50,404 nucleotides of DNA from Zygnema cylindricum (taxonomy: Eukaryota > Streptophyta > Zygnematophyceae > Zygnematales > Zygnemataceae), in NCBI GenBank assembly GCA_037447655.1, contig JBBHKE010002337.1, forward strand, positions 1-50,404, given 5' to 3'. The translations under genes were made by a program, and so were the position numbers. Below, piece after piece: positions 1 to 11,362 of the stretch. The notes beneath the pieces are model-generated. The model saw only the letters and a program-made list of their open reading frames with translations. It was not told the DNA's origin and did not search any database. Each line of letters opens with the position of its first letter. The stretch's first letter is position 1.

Positions 1-2145
1 TTTTGTCGAACTCATATACCCCATATTTTTCGTTTTCCCTCTCTTTCACTGTTGTGTCCAATACTCTAATCGACGATTAACTTCTTCATTCGGTGTTCAC
101 CTTACAACGGTCGTTGCATTAATCCGCACCCTACGGCAACATGAGATCGGTGGGAATAAGAAAGGATCATCTTCATGGAGCGGATGGGAGCGTTTAGAGC
201 AAACCGTGAAGAAGTTTGCAAAGATTTTTTTTCGTCGTGACAAACCGTTAATATTTTAGATAGTTTGTGTAGTATAAGCAAATTTTTTTTTATTAATAGG
301 GGTTTGCGTGCTATAGATGCAAGCGTGAGTAATAGTGTAGTGCATAGTGTTTATGAATCATACTGTAGATTTTTTTTTTCATTATACTTTTGTTTTAGTA
401 TGAGTTATTACCGTGAAATATATTTTTTTGTATTTTTTCTTCCATTGTTGTTCATCAATGACTTTAATCGTGTGAACTTATTCTACATGTTCTATTCATT
501 CTGTCTTTGTTAATTTGGTATCATGTCGTCTCAATGACTGTATTTCATATTGAAAAATAAAATGTTATCGACATTTTTTCCCTTGTGTATCATTTGTGTA
601 AGTTGTCGATAATACTTCATTCCTCCTACCGCGTATCCTAGTCGTATTGGAGATAAGAATAGCTACATTGTGTAATTGAGTAAGTTTAGAATCAAAGATA
701 ACCTTGATTTTCCACGTGTAAGTTTGAGGTTTTATAGTTGTGCTTTCTTTTTTGTCGTGGGCCCTTTTTAACCTCGACGACTAACAATCTGTTGTGGTTA
801 TATTTCTGTCTGCTTTGTAACTCATCGTTCAAAGAGTTTTCTTCACGAAGTTATTTTTGAAGGTATTTATGCATGGCATAAGCCTTGATTCCCATCTGCT
901 ATGTACATTTCATAAGTTGTAATTGGAGGGTTTGTGCTTCCTATGTGGAAAAATCTATTTTTTTCATTCACTCCGTTTTTTTTTATACCAGTCCACTCAA
1001 AATGCTATTTTTTTGCAAAACATCCACATTCTTCTTTGTCGTGAGTTTTCAATGTTTTCCACCTATTCTGCAAACTCACTCTTTAGGGACCAGCGACGAG
1101 CCAACCTCGCCGCTGTAGGGCCACGCGGTGATATAGACTAGTCGTTACAATGACCGCAAAAAGTAGTATAGTCTTTCTGCTTTGTCGGGAGATATCGACA
1201 AGGCAGACTCGCCACTAAATTGGCAACCATTGAACATTGTTGAAGTGCTGCTTTGAAAACGAACAACGAGGCAAATTCGTCACTGCATGACTAACCAACT
1301 ACGAAGCATACTCGTCGGTGACTTTTTATCATGTACAATGCAGTAAATTCGACCAATTCAGACCACACGCATACTTCATTTCCATAGACCACCATGACTA
1401 CATTTCAAGTTAAACACAAATTAATACTTTTAAATGCATCATATTCCACATTATACAAGATACAAAACATGTAAGCATGGGAAAAACCGAAATTGTATTA
1501 TCCGATATAAAATCATACACACATATAAAATCTGGTTTGGCCTATAAAATTGAAGTGTTACTACACTTCATAAACTGTTTACATTAAGATGCCGCAAGTA
1601 TCAATACAATTCTTACTCTATAACTAAGATACCATTCCCAAACTAAAATTTAAAAAAAAAAAAAACACAATATGTAATCATATTAGATATTTCAAACTCG
1701 TTGTCCCTCATGCCTCCCTCGCTCAAAATGGTGTCTTGTTGACTGTCTTGTTTACAAAAATTGAAAGTCACGCATATTACAAAATGTTTATATTTTTTTA
1801 CAAAATATGTTTGATTCTTTTAATCCATTAAACAAAACTGTACAAAAAGTTGCCTTGAGTTCTATTTATGCTTTTATTTTTCTCAAAAACCTAAAACTTT
1901 TTAAAACTATACTACAAAAAACTGAGAAACACATGTCAGCTTATTTTTGACCTTTCCTCAAAAAACTGTTGCATAGACGTCTTGTCTATTCTAACCTCCA
2001 AAAAAAAAGTTACACCAAAAAGAGTGGAAAAAAAAACTTGTATATACGAAAAAAAGTTGTCCTATCCGTACACTGAAAAACCGAAGATTATAAGAAAAAA
2101 AAAACCCCCAAACAGTTGAGAAACAAAAATAGTCAACTCTCCCCT

Positions 2146-2277
2146 TGTCGTTTCTCCTCTCTTCCCCTCTTGTTTCTCCTCTCTTCCCCTCTCGTTTCTC
2201 CTCTTTTCCCCTCTCGTTTCTCCTCTCTCCCCCTCGTTTGTCTCTCCTCCCTCTCTCCCTCCCTCCCTCTCTCTCGT
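2146..2277 (+). repeat. CT-rich (TCTCCTCTCTTCCCC)n tract
   Basis: A low-complexity pyrimidine run on the plus strand made of imperfect CTCTTCCCCTCTCGTTT units that grade into CCCTC repeats. Overlapping open frames on both strands are repeat translations (Ser/Leu/Pro-rich or Arg/Glu/Gly-rich) and are not genes. Confidence 0.9.
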
Positions 2278-2501
2278 CAAAAAAAAACTATTTACTCCTC
2301 TCAGTTGAAGGTAAGCGAAGGCCTAACTGCTCCCCAATCACACTATGGGACTGCTCCATCAAGTCATACAAATAATAAATAAATAAAGATTGGATCTTTG
2401 TTTTTTTTTTTTGGTAAAGTGGCACAAAAAAAAAAAACCATAAATAAAATTAGAATGGCATAAAACGGAAGGGAGGAAAATTATGAACAACATTCCCATT
2501 T

Positions 2502-2592
2502 TTTATTCCTATTTTTCATTTTCTATTCTCTATTTTTCTCCTTTTTCATTCCTATTTTTCATTTTCTATTCTCTATTTTTCTCCTTTTTCAT
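2502..2592 (+). repeat. Two tandem copies of a ~44-bp T-rich unit
   Basis: Two adjacent, essentially identical units of the pattern CATTCCTATTTTTCATTTTC followed by TATTCTCTATTTTTCTCC. The next 50 bases are a decayed continuation. It is non-coding. Confidence 0.85.
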
Positions 2593-2873
2593 TCCCCTTT
2601 ATCCCAATATTCATTCCCATTTTCTCTTCCAATTTTTCCTAAATACATAGAAATCCTCTTAAAGTGAAACTTTGCCCATTTAATGAAAGCTTACCTTAAA
2701 ATATTTATTTTTTTCCGTATAACTTCACACAAAAACAAAACCGAAATAGGATAAAAAATTAAAAAAAGGGACGAGGATTATAAAAATAAACATTCACATT
2801 TTTTATTTTCATTATTTTCACTTCTACATGGAAATCCTCAAAGTGAGACTCCACCCATTCAGTGAGGCTCTCC

Positions 2874-3095
2874 TTACGGCTTTCCTCCCCCCCCTCTCGC
2901 TGCGGGAAAATCACGAACTAGTGGAGACGCATTTGTCAGAACTTCTTTATCCACACTAATCTTTGTGGCACTCAATTTGAGAGGGACCGCCTTATAGAGA
3001 GAATTGGCTCCGGCGAGTAAGGCAGTATAGGAATGGAGTTTGATGGGATGAAATGCAAGCGTCGTAACCCCGACACCCGATTTTTCCAGTGTCAT
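2874..3095 (-). CDS. Possible orphan first exon (unidentified)
   Basis: An open frame of about 73 codons begins at a real ATG (3093-3095) and runs to a donor-like GCC|GTAAGG at about 2874. Its composition is less AT-rich and less repetitive than its surroundings, and the translation (MTLEKSGVGVTTLAFHPIKL at the start) looks like ordinary protein. I do not recognise a domain and found no matching downstream exon on the minus strand. The flank at 2820-2876 is a diverged duplicate of 2645-2697, so the region has been rearranged. It could be a gene relic or chance. Confidence 0.2.
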   Translation of the reverse strand: MTLEKSGVGVTTLAFHPIKLHSYTALLAGANSLYKAVPLKLSATKISVDKEVLTNASPLVRDFPAARGGGGKP

Positions 3096-4024
3096 CTACG
3101 ATCTGTGACCAATTTTAGAAATACGTGGATAATAAACAGGCCACGTGTTGTCGACAACAGCCAATGATACTATTCCGACGGCGGTTGATCAGTTTTCATC
3201 GGCGTATTACCGCTAATTAGAGTTAACATGTATCCTAATAAGTGGTTTGTTCTCCGTTTTATCTGACTAAACGCATCCTTATTATAATTAATCCCTATAT
3301 TACAATGTATGAATTATAATAAAGCAACCCAACGGGCACTTTATTAACAACGTCATACAAAGTTCGTTGTCCTGGCGAACGACAAGGAAATGAAAATCAA
3401 TCACTGAGTTCAATGTAAGTTACGTGAAACGAAACGTAAGCATGGAATACATGTCGTTATAGTTTTGTTCATTACACAATATGAAACTGAACTGAATGAA
3501 CGTATTCAAGTTATATGGTTACGTAGCGTTAAAAGTTAACTCTGTTTTACAACCCGAAGCATGGAATCGACTGTATCACGTGACAGTGTACGGTTTGTCA
3601 TATGTTGTCCTCGCACCTGTTTTACATTAATGATATTCACCGCGTGTGAAAAAATACTTATTACAGTTATGAATAACCTTGAGTGAAAGGACATAAACCC
3701 GTACGTTTCGACCATTTTTACTCGTACCTATTTTAGTGTATAATTATGAACGGCGTAATTATTGTATTTCCGCAAACCCAAAATGTAATTATGGATTTTT
3801 ACAATGGAAGGACTCGACGTCGTACGGATTGACATAATTTGTACTTCCACCTATTTTAACGTATGTGTAATGACGGCGGACTCTATATACCTAAATCAGC
3901 GTTATGGAGAAATTACAATTAAACATTTTTTGGAAAATGGGATTGATACACAATTTAGCGTAAATGACACTAATTCTTTATTCACACTAATAATTTCTAT
4001 ACGCTAATAACGATTCGCGGTGTA
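3096..4024. other. AT-rich non-coding, ends in a decayed TIR
   Basis: No coding exon was recognised. Around 4000-4022 lies a right-hand terminus of the local TIR family (ACGCTAATAACGATTCGCGGTG followed by TA), but no matching left end is visible upstream. The element has therefore lost its left side or is too diverged to see. Confidence 0.5.
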
Positions 4025-4241
4025 CTGTACAGTCGCTATTAGCGTCAAAGATTAAATAGCGTATAAAAATAATTAGCGTTATTAACGCTAATTGGGAATT
4101 CGATTTTTTTCAAAGAAACCATTTACTCTGATTAGAAATTACTCTAAATTTATAATAGTATGGATAATTCTATTTGAGAATTTGGGCAAAAATTCGGGGG
4201 AACCAAATTATAGTTCAAATCGCTAATAGCGCCCCGCGGTG
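4025..4241. mobile_element. ~215-bp TIR element, copy 1 (short class)
   Basis: A non-autonomous element of the local family, with inner terminal sequence CGCTATTAGCGTC at the left and GCTAATAGCGCCCCGCGGTG at the right. The outermost left bases are degenerate. It is homologous over its length to 8375-8587, its partner in the segmental duplication, and more distantly to 4449-4665. It has no coding capacity. Confidence 0.7.
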
Positions 4242-4448
4242 TGCTGTACCAAAGTTAAATAATGTACATTTGTGTATTTCCCTACATTGTGTATTAATTA
4301 CATTCTGTTCCTTTCGTACGTTTTGCACATTAAAAATCATCATCTAAAATATAATTGCCAAAAAAATCGGATGACCGCCGTAGTTATAGTGACATCTCTA
4401 ATTATCCGCAAGGTTGAAAAATATTGACATATAAACTACAGTACAGTA

Positions 4449-4665
4449 CACCGCCAATCGTTATTAGCGTGTACGTTTTTTTAGCGTATACGAATAATTA
4501 GCGTGGTTTACGCTAATTGGGAATTTGGAAAATTTTGAAGAAATCGTCTATTCTAATTAGGAATTAGGGTTTTTTTTAAATAGCGTGGATAACTCTATTT
4601 GAGAATAAAAAATAAAAAAAGCGGGACGGAATTAGCGTACACAACGCTAATAACGATTGGCGGTG
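4449..4665. mobile_element. 217-bp TIR element with TA target duplication
   Basis: A short non-autonomous element with matched termini: left CACCGCCAATCGTTATTAG, right CTAATAACGATTGGCGGTG, flanked on both sides by TA (4447-4448 and 4666-4667). The homologous site in the second copy of the segmental duplication (about 8780-8800) lacks the element, which confirms the boundaries and the TA insertion site. The TA target suggests a Tc1/mariner-type transposase acting in trans (inference). No ORF. Confidence 0.85.
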
Positions 4666-4677
4666 TACGGTACAGTA

Positions 4678-5701
4678 CATGTTGAATCGTTATTAGCGTT
4701 AAGAAATTAGAAGTGCAAACAATAAATTAGCGTTATTAAATCTAATTTGGATTTTTCACAATTTTGAAAAAAACATTTTACTCAAATTTATCTATAATTA
4801 TAATTTGGGTACATTTCGCCTATAATGGATCTGACATCAGGATTTTTACACTAACATAGGTAAGAGTACAAAATCAGACGAATTGTACACCGTCGCGTCC
4901 TTTGACTCTAAATGATTCATAACTCTAATTTGGGTTTTCTCCCATATATTTAGGGAATTGATAATGACAGTGACTGTTTTGGTTGTAGACAGTCACTTAC
5001 GTCATTTTGTCAAAAACGTACGTTTGAAGTACACACAGGTACAAATAAAGCATCGTGGAGCTCACATAACGACAAAAAGTGATTGTCTGCAACACTTTTT
5101 ATTTACATGTGGTTGCCGCAGTTTTGTTACCGTAAACGTTCGCCGGCTGTGAATTGCTAAATTTATTATGACGGTCGACCTTCGCAAGCGCGGCATAATT
5201 TTAAGTGGTTGAAAAATATTTTTAAAGTCAAAGTTGTTCAACCGATTGACCGTCAAATTTGTACTCAACGGTACTTTATTTATACCTGTGTGTACTTCAA
5301 ACGTACGTTTTTTGACAAAATGATGTAATTGACTGTCCGCAACCAAAACAGTCACTGTCATTATCAATTCCCTATATTGAATACGAGATCAATATCTTTA
5401 CACTAAAATAGTTACAATATCATTCTGCCTTTTATTCTGAGCGCAGTTTTACGTGCGATCGCGATTATTTTAATCCATGTTTCGTGCTTTTCTACTTCAC
5501 AAAGTACCATTTTGTACGGAGTGACACGTCCGTATATCACACTATTCAAGAATATCATAAATTATAATTATTAACGCTATTTTACCAGAACCTTAACTAA
5601 CGTAAAAAAAACAATAGTGTTACTAATTCTATTTCAGGTTTTGGGGTCAAAATTTGGTGGCGCCAATATAGCGATAATAACGCTAATAACGATTCAAGGT
5701 G
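4678..5701. mobile_element. Long-class TIR element, copy 1, carrying a nested insertion
   Basis: The left terminus is CATGTTGAATCGTTATTAG and the right is CTAATAACGATTCAAGGTG, with TA on each side. The corresponding copy at 8804-9392 is 589 bp. This one is longer chiefly because a different, 420-bp long-TIR element (4953-5372) is inserted within it. No transposase frame is visible. Confidence 0.75.
4953..5372. mobile_element. 420-bp foldback element with ~100-bp TIRs
   Basis: The first ~100 bases (starting GGGAATTGATAATGACAGTG) recur as a near-perfect reverse complement at the right end (ending CACTGTCATTATCAATTCCC). The intervening ~200 bases are unique. Both arms read as a small open frame beginning MIMTVTVLV, but this is a consequence of the inverted repeat and not a gene. 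The duplicate at about 9068 has no insertion. The target-site duplication is unclear (possibly TATT). It belongs to a different family from the CACCG elements around it. Confidence 0.8.
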
Positions 5702-5836
5702 TACTGTACTGTACAGTCCGTAAAATGACGATATACAGAAATAGCGACATGTTGTTCCTACTTCGATCGATATACACAACGTATCGGTCAACGTAAGAGT
5801 TTATTATTATTTTTTAACTTCAACTATAGTACATTA

Positions 5837-6386
5837 CACCGTCAATCGCTAATAGAGTATATAACGCCAATTCGGTGCCCTTTTTTCAAAAAAAAAACCC
5901 GAAATACAATCCATAATTATATTTTTTCCATTATTCTAATTAGGGTTTTTTTCAATTAGAGTTAATAATGGAAGTACACTGCGATGGAAATAGTGTGATG
6001 TACGGACAGGATATTTCCGTACAAAATTGTACTTTTTGAATTATAAATGCATAAAAAGACACTTAACATTATTGCATACACATGTGAATGTGCACTGGAA
6101 GAAAGAGATGCAAACTCGTGGAAAAAAATCACGTTCTCATATGTTCGTCCGTCGACCGTGTGAACAGCACGACGGTGTACGAATTATCAGATTTTGTATG
6201 GATACACATATTAGTGTAGACACCGAAAGGACGGGTATTTATTATTCAGGACAACCCAAATTACAGTTAGGGATTAATTAGTATATATTTGTTTTTTTCA
6301 AAAACAAAAAATTCCCGATTAGTGTTAATAACACTAATTTATTTTTTACGCTATTTATTTCTTTACTCTAATAGCGATTGACGGTG
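5837..6386. mobile_element. 550-bp long-class TIR element
   Basis: Matched termini CACCGTCAATCGCTAATAGAG (left) and CTCTAATAGCGATTGACGGTG (right), with TA at each side. The interior shares the segment around GTACGGACAGG...GTACAAAATTGTAC with other long-class members. No transposase is seen. It sits almost head to tail with 6394-7009. The pair is absent from the second copy of the segmental duplication. Confidence 0.8.
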
Positions 6387-6393
6387 TACAGTA

Positions 6394-7009
6394 CACCGCG
6401 AATCGTAATTAGAGTAAATAACGCTAATTCGGTCGCTCGAAATTTCGACTCTATCACGTCAAATAGAGTAAATGATTCTATTTTTTTCATTATTCTGATT
6501 TAGGTAAGGTTTAATTAGCGTAAAAAACTATAATAAAGGTTCGTTTTAAATATTGTGGTATACGGACGACGTCCGACCGTGCAAAATTGTACTTTTATAA
6601 GTAAACAGGTACAAATAATGATTTAATAGAATCACGCTCGCACGTGAAATCGCACTAAACAAAAAAGTCAATCACATCGAAAAAAAGCCGTTCGCATAAC
6701 TCTCGTCCGTCGACAGCATCGTCGTCAGTGTGAACATTAACTGACATTTAGCGCGACAAATAGTCCAAACGTCATAATGACGTCAAAACTATACGGAATG
6801 ACAGATTTCGTACGTTTACGTAATTTAGAGTTCATAATTTCAGCGCGGATAATTATTGCCGACATAACCCAATATAGAGTACTTAAATAAATTAGAGCAA
6901 ACTTCCTCTGTGAAAAAATTATATCACATAAATTAGAGTTCATTACTCTAATTGTTTTTTTTTGTTTTTTACTCTAATTTTTTCATTACTCTAATTACGA
7001 ATCGCGGTG
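6394..7009. mobile_element. 616-bp long-class TIR element
   Basis: Termini CACCGCGAATCGTAATTAG (left) and CTAATTACGAATCGCGGTG (right), TA on each side, separated from the preceding element by seven bases. Interior homology to the other long-class members includes a block near GTGCAAAATTGTAC. It is non-coding. Confidence 0.8.
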
Positions 7010-7011
7010 TA

Positions 7012-8288
7012 GCTTGAGGGGACATAAAATATATTCAGGCGCCTACACCTTATTGTTATTAGTGGCGTTAGCATTATATTATAATTAACTACGCTCAACA
7101 ATATTCCGCAAAATGGCTCATTGCGGACCCACTTAAATAAATAGTTCTCTGAACTCTATGACCATGACTTTCAGTCAACAAAAACACTCCCTCCAATCAG
7201 ATTGATGAGGACTAATAGCCATGGGAAGTATACTTTCGTCCCTACCTTTTGCTATGTTGATGTTGTTTCTTTTGTAGCTAAATTCTTACCTTACACACAA
7301 CTTGCCTTCCACGCCTTACTTTTTTCATTCTCACAGCCCTTGAAGATTGCCTTTTTGACACCAAGCATGAAGGTTGTTGGTTGGGAGGTGTAATCCACGC
7401 ATATCTTTCCATCTCAAATTATCTGGACTGCTAATGGGACGATCTCGTTGAGCGAGACCCTGTCCATGTGCTTCCTTGCTCATATGAGGTTGAGATCATT
7501 TAGGCACATGACATTGTTCCATACACTATTACGAGTATAGCTTCGGGGCAAAGTGTTAACTTCACCCTTTGGTGTCACAAATGAATTATTCGCCAAGTTC
7601 ATATCCGTTTGCTCATTGATGAGGGTTCTATTTTTGCAAACAGACTTTTGTCACACTTGACTTGAATTTACCAAACCTGTCGTGTTTTGTCGAACCTATC
7701 GTGTTCTGTTGAACTTAACCTTTTTGCTAACTCCATATATTAGAGTGGCAGTGTGTGATGTTGTTATGAACAAGGAGGGTCGTTATGCTCATCGATGTCT
7801 AATGACCGATTTTATCTTGATAGCAATCGAGGTATTTGGTGCTTGTGCATTGCTTTGAATGAGTCCTCCGTACTTGTGTTCGAACGAGAACATGGGACGT
7901 GGAGCCGCCCCTCACACCTAAGTACCAACCGTTTATCATCGTCTCTTTGATGCATGGGGAGTTTTTTGCGGATCGGCATCCAATTGGGGGGCTTAAAAGT
8001 ACATTATGGTTGCTTGGTTTTGATATTTTATTTTGTTCTTTACATGGTTTTCCACTCGACCTTTTGGCTTGTGCCTTCTGTTTCATCATTGGGCTTGGGT
8101 AACTTTGTAAGTTTGTTGTTGTTGTTTTTTTGTGATATTTCTCATATTCATTTTGCCTTTTATTTCACTTCTTACACTCAAATGGCTTACCGTTGAGCGC
8201 TTTTTTATTTAACTTATTTTGTTGCTTAACCATTTCACTCTGATAATGTAGATTGATGGATCTATGAATTGGTTGAAAAAAAGCTATG
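7012..8288 (+). repeat. 1.28-kb repeat unit, copy 1 (possible LINE tail)
   Basis: Repeated at 9519-10804 with a few small indels. The right 600 bases (about 7680-8288) appear identical in both copies. In the plus strand around 7750-7850 a broken frame reads MNKEGRYAHRCLMTDF...IEVFGAC. From memory this resembles the C-terminal stretch of algal/plant-type non-LTR reverse transcriptases, and it is followed by a T-rich 3' tail. A similar tail motif (TGGCTTACCGTTGAGCGC at about 8183) occurs inside the gag relic near 30080. Identification as a 5'-truncated LINE is an inference. The short open frames it carries are not supported as genes. Confidence 0.5.
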
Positions 8289-8374
8289 TACTTTTGAAAG
8301 GGTCTCGATATTGGAAATACCATATCGCGAATCATGACGATGCATCGATATCGCTGTCGAGCTACAGTACAATA

Positions 8375-8587
8375 TACCGCGAATCTCTATTAGCGTCAAA
8401 GATTAAATAGCGTATAAAAATAATTAGCGTTATTAACGCTAATTGAGAATTTGAAAATTTTCAAAGAAATCGTTTACTCTAATTAGAAATTGCTCTAAAT
8501 TTAAAATAATGTGGATAATTTGAGAATTTGGGCAAAAATTTGGGGGAACCGAATTAGCGTTCAATACGCTAATAGCGGATCGCGGTG
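8375..8587. mobile_element. 213-bp TIR element, copy 2 (short class)
   Basis: Left terminus TACCGCGAATCTCTATTAG, right terminus CTAATAGCGGATCGCGGTG, TA on both sides (8373-8374 and 8588-8589). It is the counterpart of 4025-4241 in the second copy of the segmental duplication and has better preserved ends. Confidence 0.8.
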
Positions 8588-8803
8588 TACAATACCAAAG
8601 TTAAATAATGTACATTTGTGTATTTCCTTACGTTGTGTATTAATTACATTCTGTTCCTTTCGTACGTTCTGCACATTGAAAATCATCGTCTAAAATATAA
8701 TTGCCAAAAAAATCGAATGATTATCGCAGTTATAGTGACATCTCCATTTATCCGCAAGGTCGAAAAATATCGACATATAAACAACAGTACAGTACGTACA
8801 GTA

Positions 8804-9392
8804 CACGTTGAATCGTTATTAGTGTTAAGAAATTATAAGTGTAAACAATAAATTAGCGTTATTAACTATAATTTGGATTTTTCACAATTTTGAAACAAAC
8901 ATTTTACTCTAATTTATCTGTAATTATAATTTGGGTGTATTTCGCCTATAATGGATCTGACATCAGGATTTTTACACTAACATAGGTACGAGTACGAACC
9001 TGACAAATAGTACACCGTCGCGTCTTTTTACTCTAATTGATTCATAACGCTAATTTGTGTTTTTTCCCATATATGAGATCATTATCTTTACATTAAAATA
9101 GGTACAGTATCATTCTGCCATTTATTCTGAGCGCAGTTTTACGTACGATCGCGAATATTTTAATCCATGTTTCGTACTTTTCTACTTAACAAAGTACCAC
9201 TTTGTACGGACTGACACGTCCGAACATCACACTATTCAAGAATATCATAAATTATAATTATTAACGCCAATTTACCAGAACCTTAACTAACGTAAAAAAA
9301 AAAAATAGTGTAATTAATTCTATTTCAGGTTTTGGGGTCAAAATTCGGGGGCGCCGATACTGCGTTAATAACGCTAATAACGATTCAAGGTG
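8804..9392. mobile_element. 589-bp long-class TIR element, copy 2
   Basis: Termini CACGTTGAATCGTTATTAG and CTAATAACGATTCAAGGTG with flanking TA. It is the uninterrupted counterpart of 4678-5701 and lacks the nested 420-bp foldback element. No open frame of note. Confidence 0.8.
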
Positions 9393-9518
9393 TACTGTAC
9401 AGTCCGCAAAATGACGATATACAAACTGCGACATGTTGTTCCTACTTCAATCGATATACACAACGTATCGGTCAACGTAAGAGTATTATTTTTTTTTAAC
9501 TTCAACTACAGCACAATA

Positions 9519-10804
9519 GTTTGAGGGGACGTAAAATATATTCGGGCGCCTACACCTTATTGTTATTAGTGGCGTTGGCAATTTATTATAATTAACTACG
9601 CTAGATAATATTCCGCAAAATGGCTCGTTGCGGACCCACTTAGATAAATAGTTCTCTAAACTATATGACTTTCGATCAACAAAAACACTCCCTCCAATCA
9701 TAGTGATGAGGATTAATAGCTATGGGAAGTATACTTTCGTCCTTACCTTTTGCTATGTTGATGTTGTGTCTTTTGTAGCTAAATTCTTACCTTACACACA
9801 ACTTGCCTTCCACGCCTTACTTTTTTCATTTCTCACAGCCCTCGAAGATTGCCTTTTTGACATCGAGCATGGTTTGTTAAGCATGGAGGTTGTTGGTTGA
9901 GAGGTGTAATCCACGCATATCTTTCCATCTCAAATTCTCTGGACTGCTAATGGGACGATCTCGTTGAGCGAGACCGTGTCCATGTGCTTCCTTGCTCATA
10001 CAAGGTTGAGATCATTTAGGCACATGACATTGTTCCCTACACTATTACGAGTATCGCTTCAGGGCAAAGTGTTAACTTCACCCTTTGGTGTCACAAATGA
10101 ATTCTTTGCCAAGTTCATATCGGTTTGCTCATTGATAAGGGTTCTATTTTTGCAAACAGACTTTTGTCACACTTGACTTGAATTTACCAAACCTGTCGTG
10201 TTTTGTCGAACCTATCGTGTTCTGTTGAACTTAACCTTTTTGCTAACTCCATATATTAGAGTGGCAGTGTGTGATGTTGTTATGAACAAGGAGGGTCGTT
10301 ATGCTCATCGATGTCTAATGACCGATTTTATCTTGATAGCAATCGAGGTATTTGGTGCTTGTGCATTGCTTTGAATGAGTCCTCCGTACTTGTGTTCGAA
10401 CGAGAACATGGGACGTGGAGCCGCCCCTCACACCTAAGTACCAACCGTTTATCATCGTCTCTTTGATGCATGGGGAGTTTTTTGCGGATCGGCATCCAAT
10501 TGGGGGGCTTAAAAGTACATTATGGTTGCTTGGTTTTGATATTTTATTTTGTTCTTTACATGGTTTTCCACTCGACCTTTTGGCTTGTGCCTTCTGTTTC
10601 ATCATTGGGCTTGGGTAACTTTGTAAGTTTGTTGTTGTTGTTTTTTTGTGATATTTCTCATATTCATTTTGCCTTTTATTTCACTTCTTACACTCAAATG
10701 GCTTACCGTTGAGCGCTTTTTTATTTAACTTATTTTGTTGCTTAACCATTTCACTCTGATAATGTAGATTGATGGATCTATGAATTGGTTGAAAAAAAGC
10801 TATG
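9519..10804 (+). repeat. 1.28-kb repeat unit, copy 2
   Basis: The second copy of 7012-8288. The offset grows from 2507 at the left to 2516 at the right, so only a few indels separate the copies. At the left edge the junction AATAGTTTGAGGGG is the uninserted version of the site that in copy 1 carries the 5837-7009 element pair. See copy 1 for the possible LINE origin. Confidence 0.6.
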
Positions 10805-10893
10805 AATTGGGTTGGTCATGTTGTAGAATCATCAAACTCTAAATGTACAACAATGCAACGACTGTTTGCACACATCAGTGTTCACATACCCTA

Positions 10894-11362
10894 CACCGCG
10901 AATCGTAATTAAAAAAATAATTAGAGTTATTAACTCTATTTTGGGTAATCAACCCTTTAAAAAAAAAAAATTACTCTAATTTATCAATAACTCTAATTTG
11001 GGCGTAAATTTGGGCGCTGAATATATCTACTGTATATTAGGTACACGTACATAATTTGACAAAACGTCCAGTTTCACGTCATTATGACGTTTGCATTACG
11101 CGGTTTGTTAAAATGCAGTTACATGATAACGGCTTGTATTAAATCATTATTGTACTTTTTTCACTTAATAAAGTACAATTTTGCACGGTCAGACACCGAC
11201 CGTACGCCACACTATTTAAAATGGCACTGTATTAGAGTTATTAACGTTCAATACCTAAAATAATTTAAAGAATAATTTAGAATAATGTACTCTATTTATG
11301 GTGATAGAGTCAAAATTGAGGTGACGGAATTAGCATACATAACTCTAATTACGATTGGCAAT
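10894..11362. mobile_element. 469-bp long-class TIR element
   Basis: Left terminus CACCGCGAATCGTAATTA, right terminus CTAATTACGATTGGCAATG, TA at both sides. The interior contains the reversed form of the shared block (AAAGTACAATTTTGCACGG). No coding frame. Confidence 0.75.

Larger units (their letters stand above)
1..2873. other. AT-rich non-coding region
   Basis: No exon-like stretch was recognised here. The short open frames are poly-Phe/Tyr or Leu/Ser translations of T-rich and CT-rich DNA, with no conserved motif and no convincing splice pair. The region holds simple repeats (see separate entries) and homopolymer A/T runs. Nothing else can be supported. Confidence 0.6.

Noticed and set aside
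7799-8089. 96-codon minus-strand frame identical to one at 10315-10605
   Set aside because: Identity reflects the recent segmental duplication, not selection. There is no recognisable domain, and the opposite strand has a more suggestive (LINE-like) reading.
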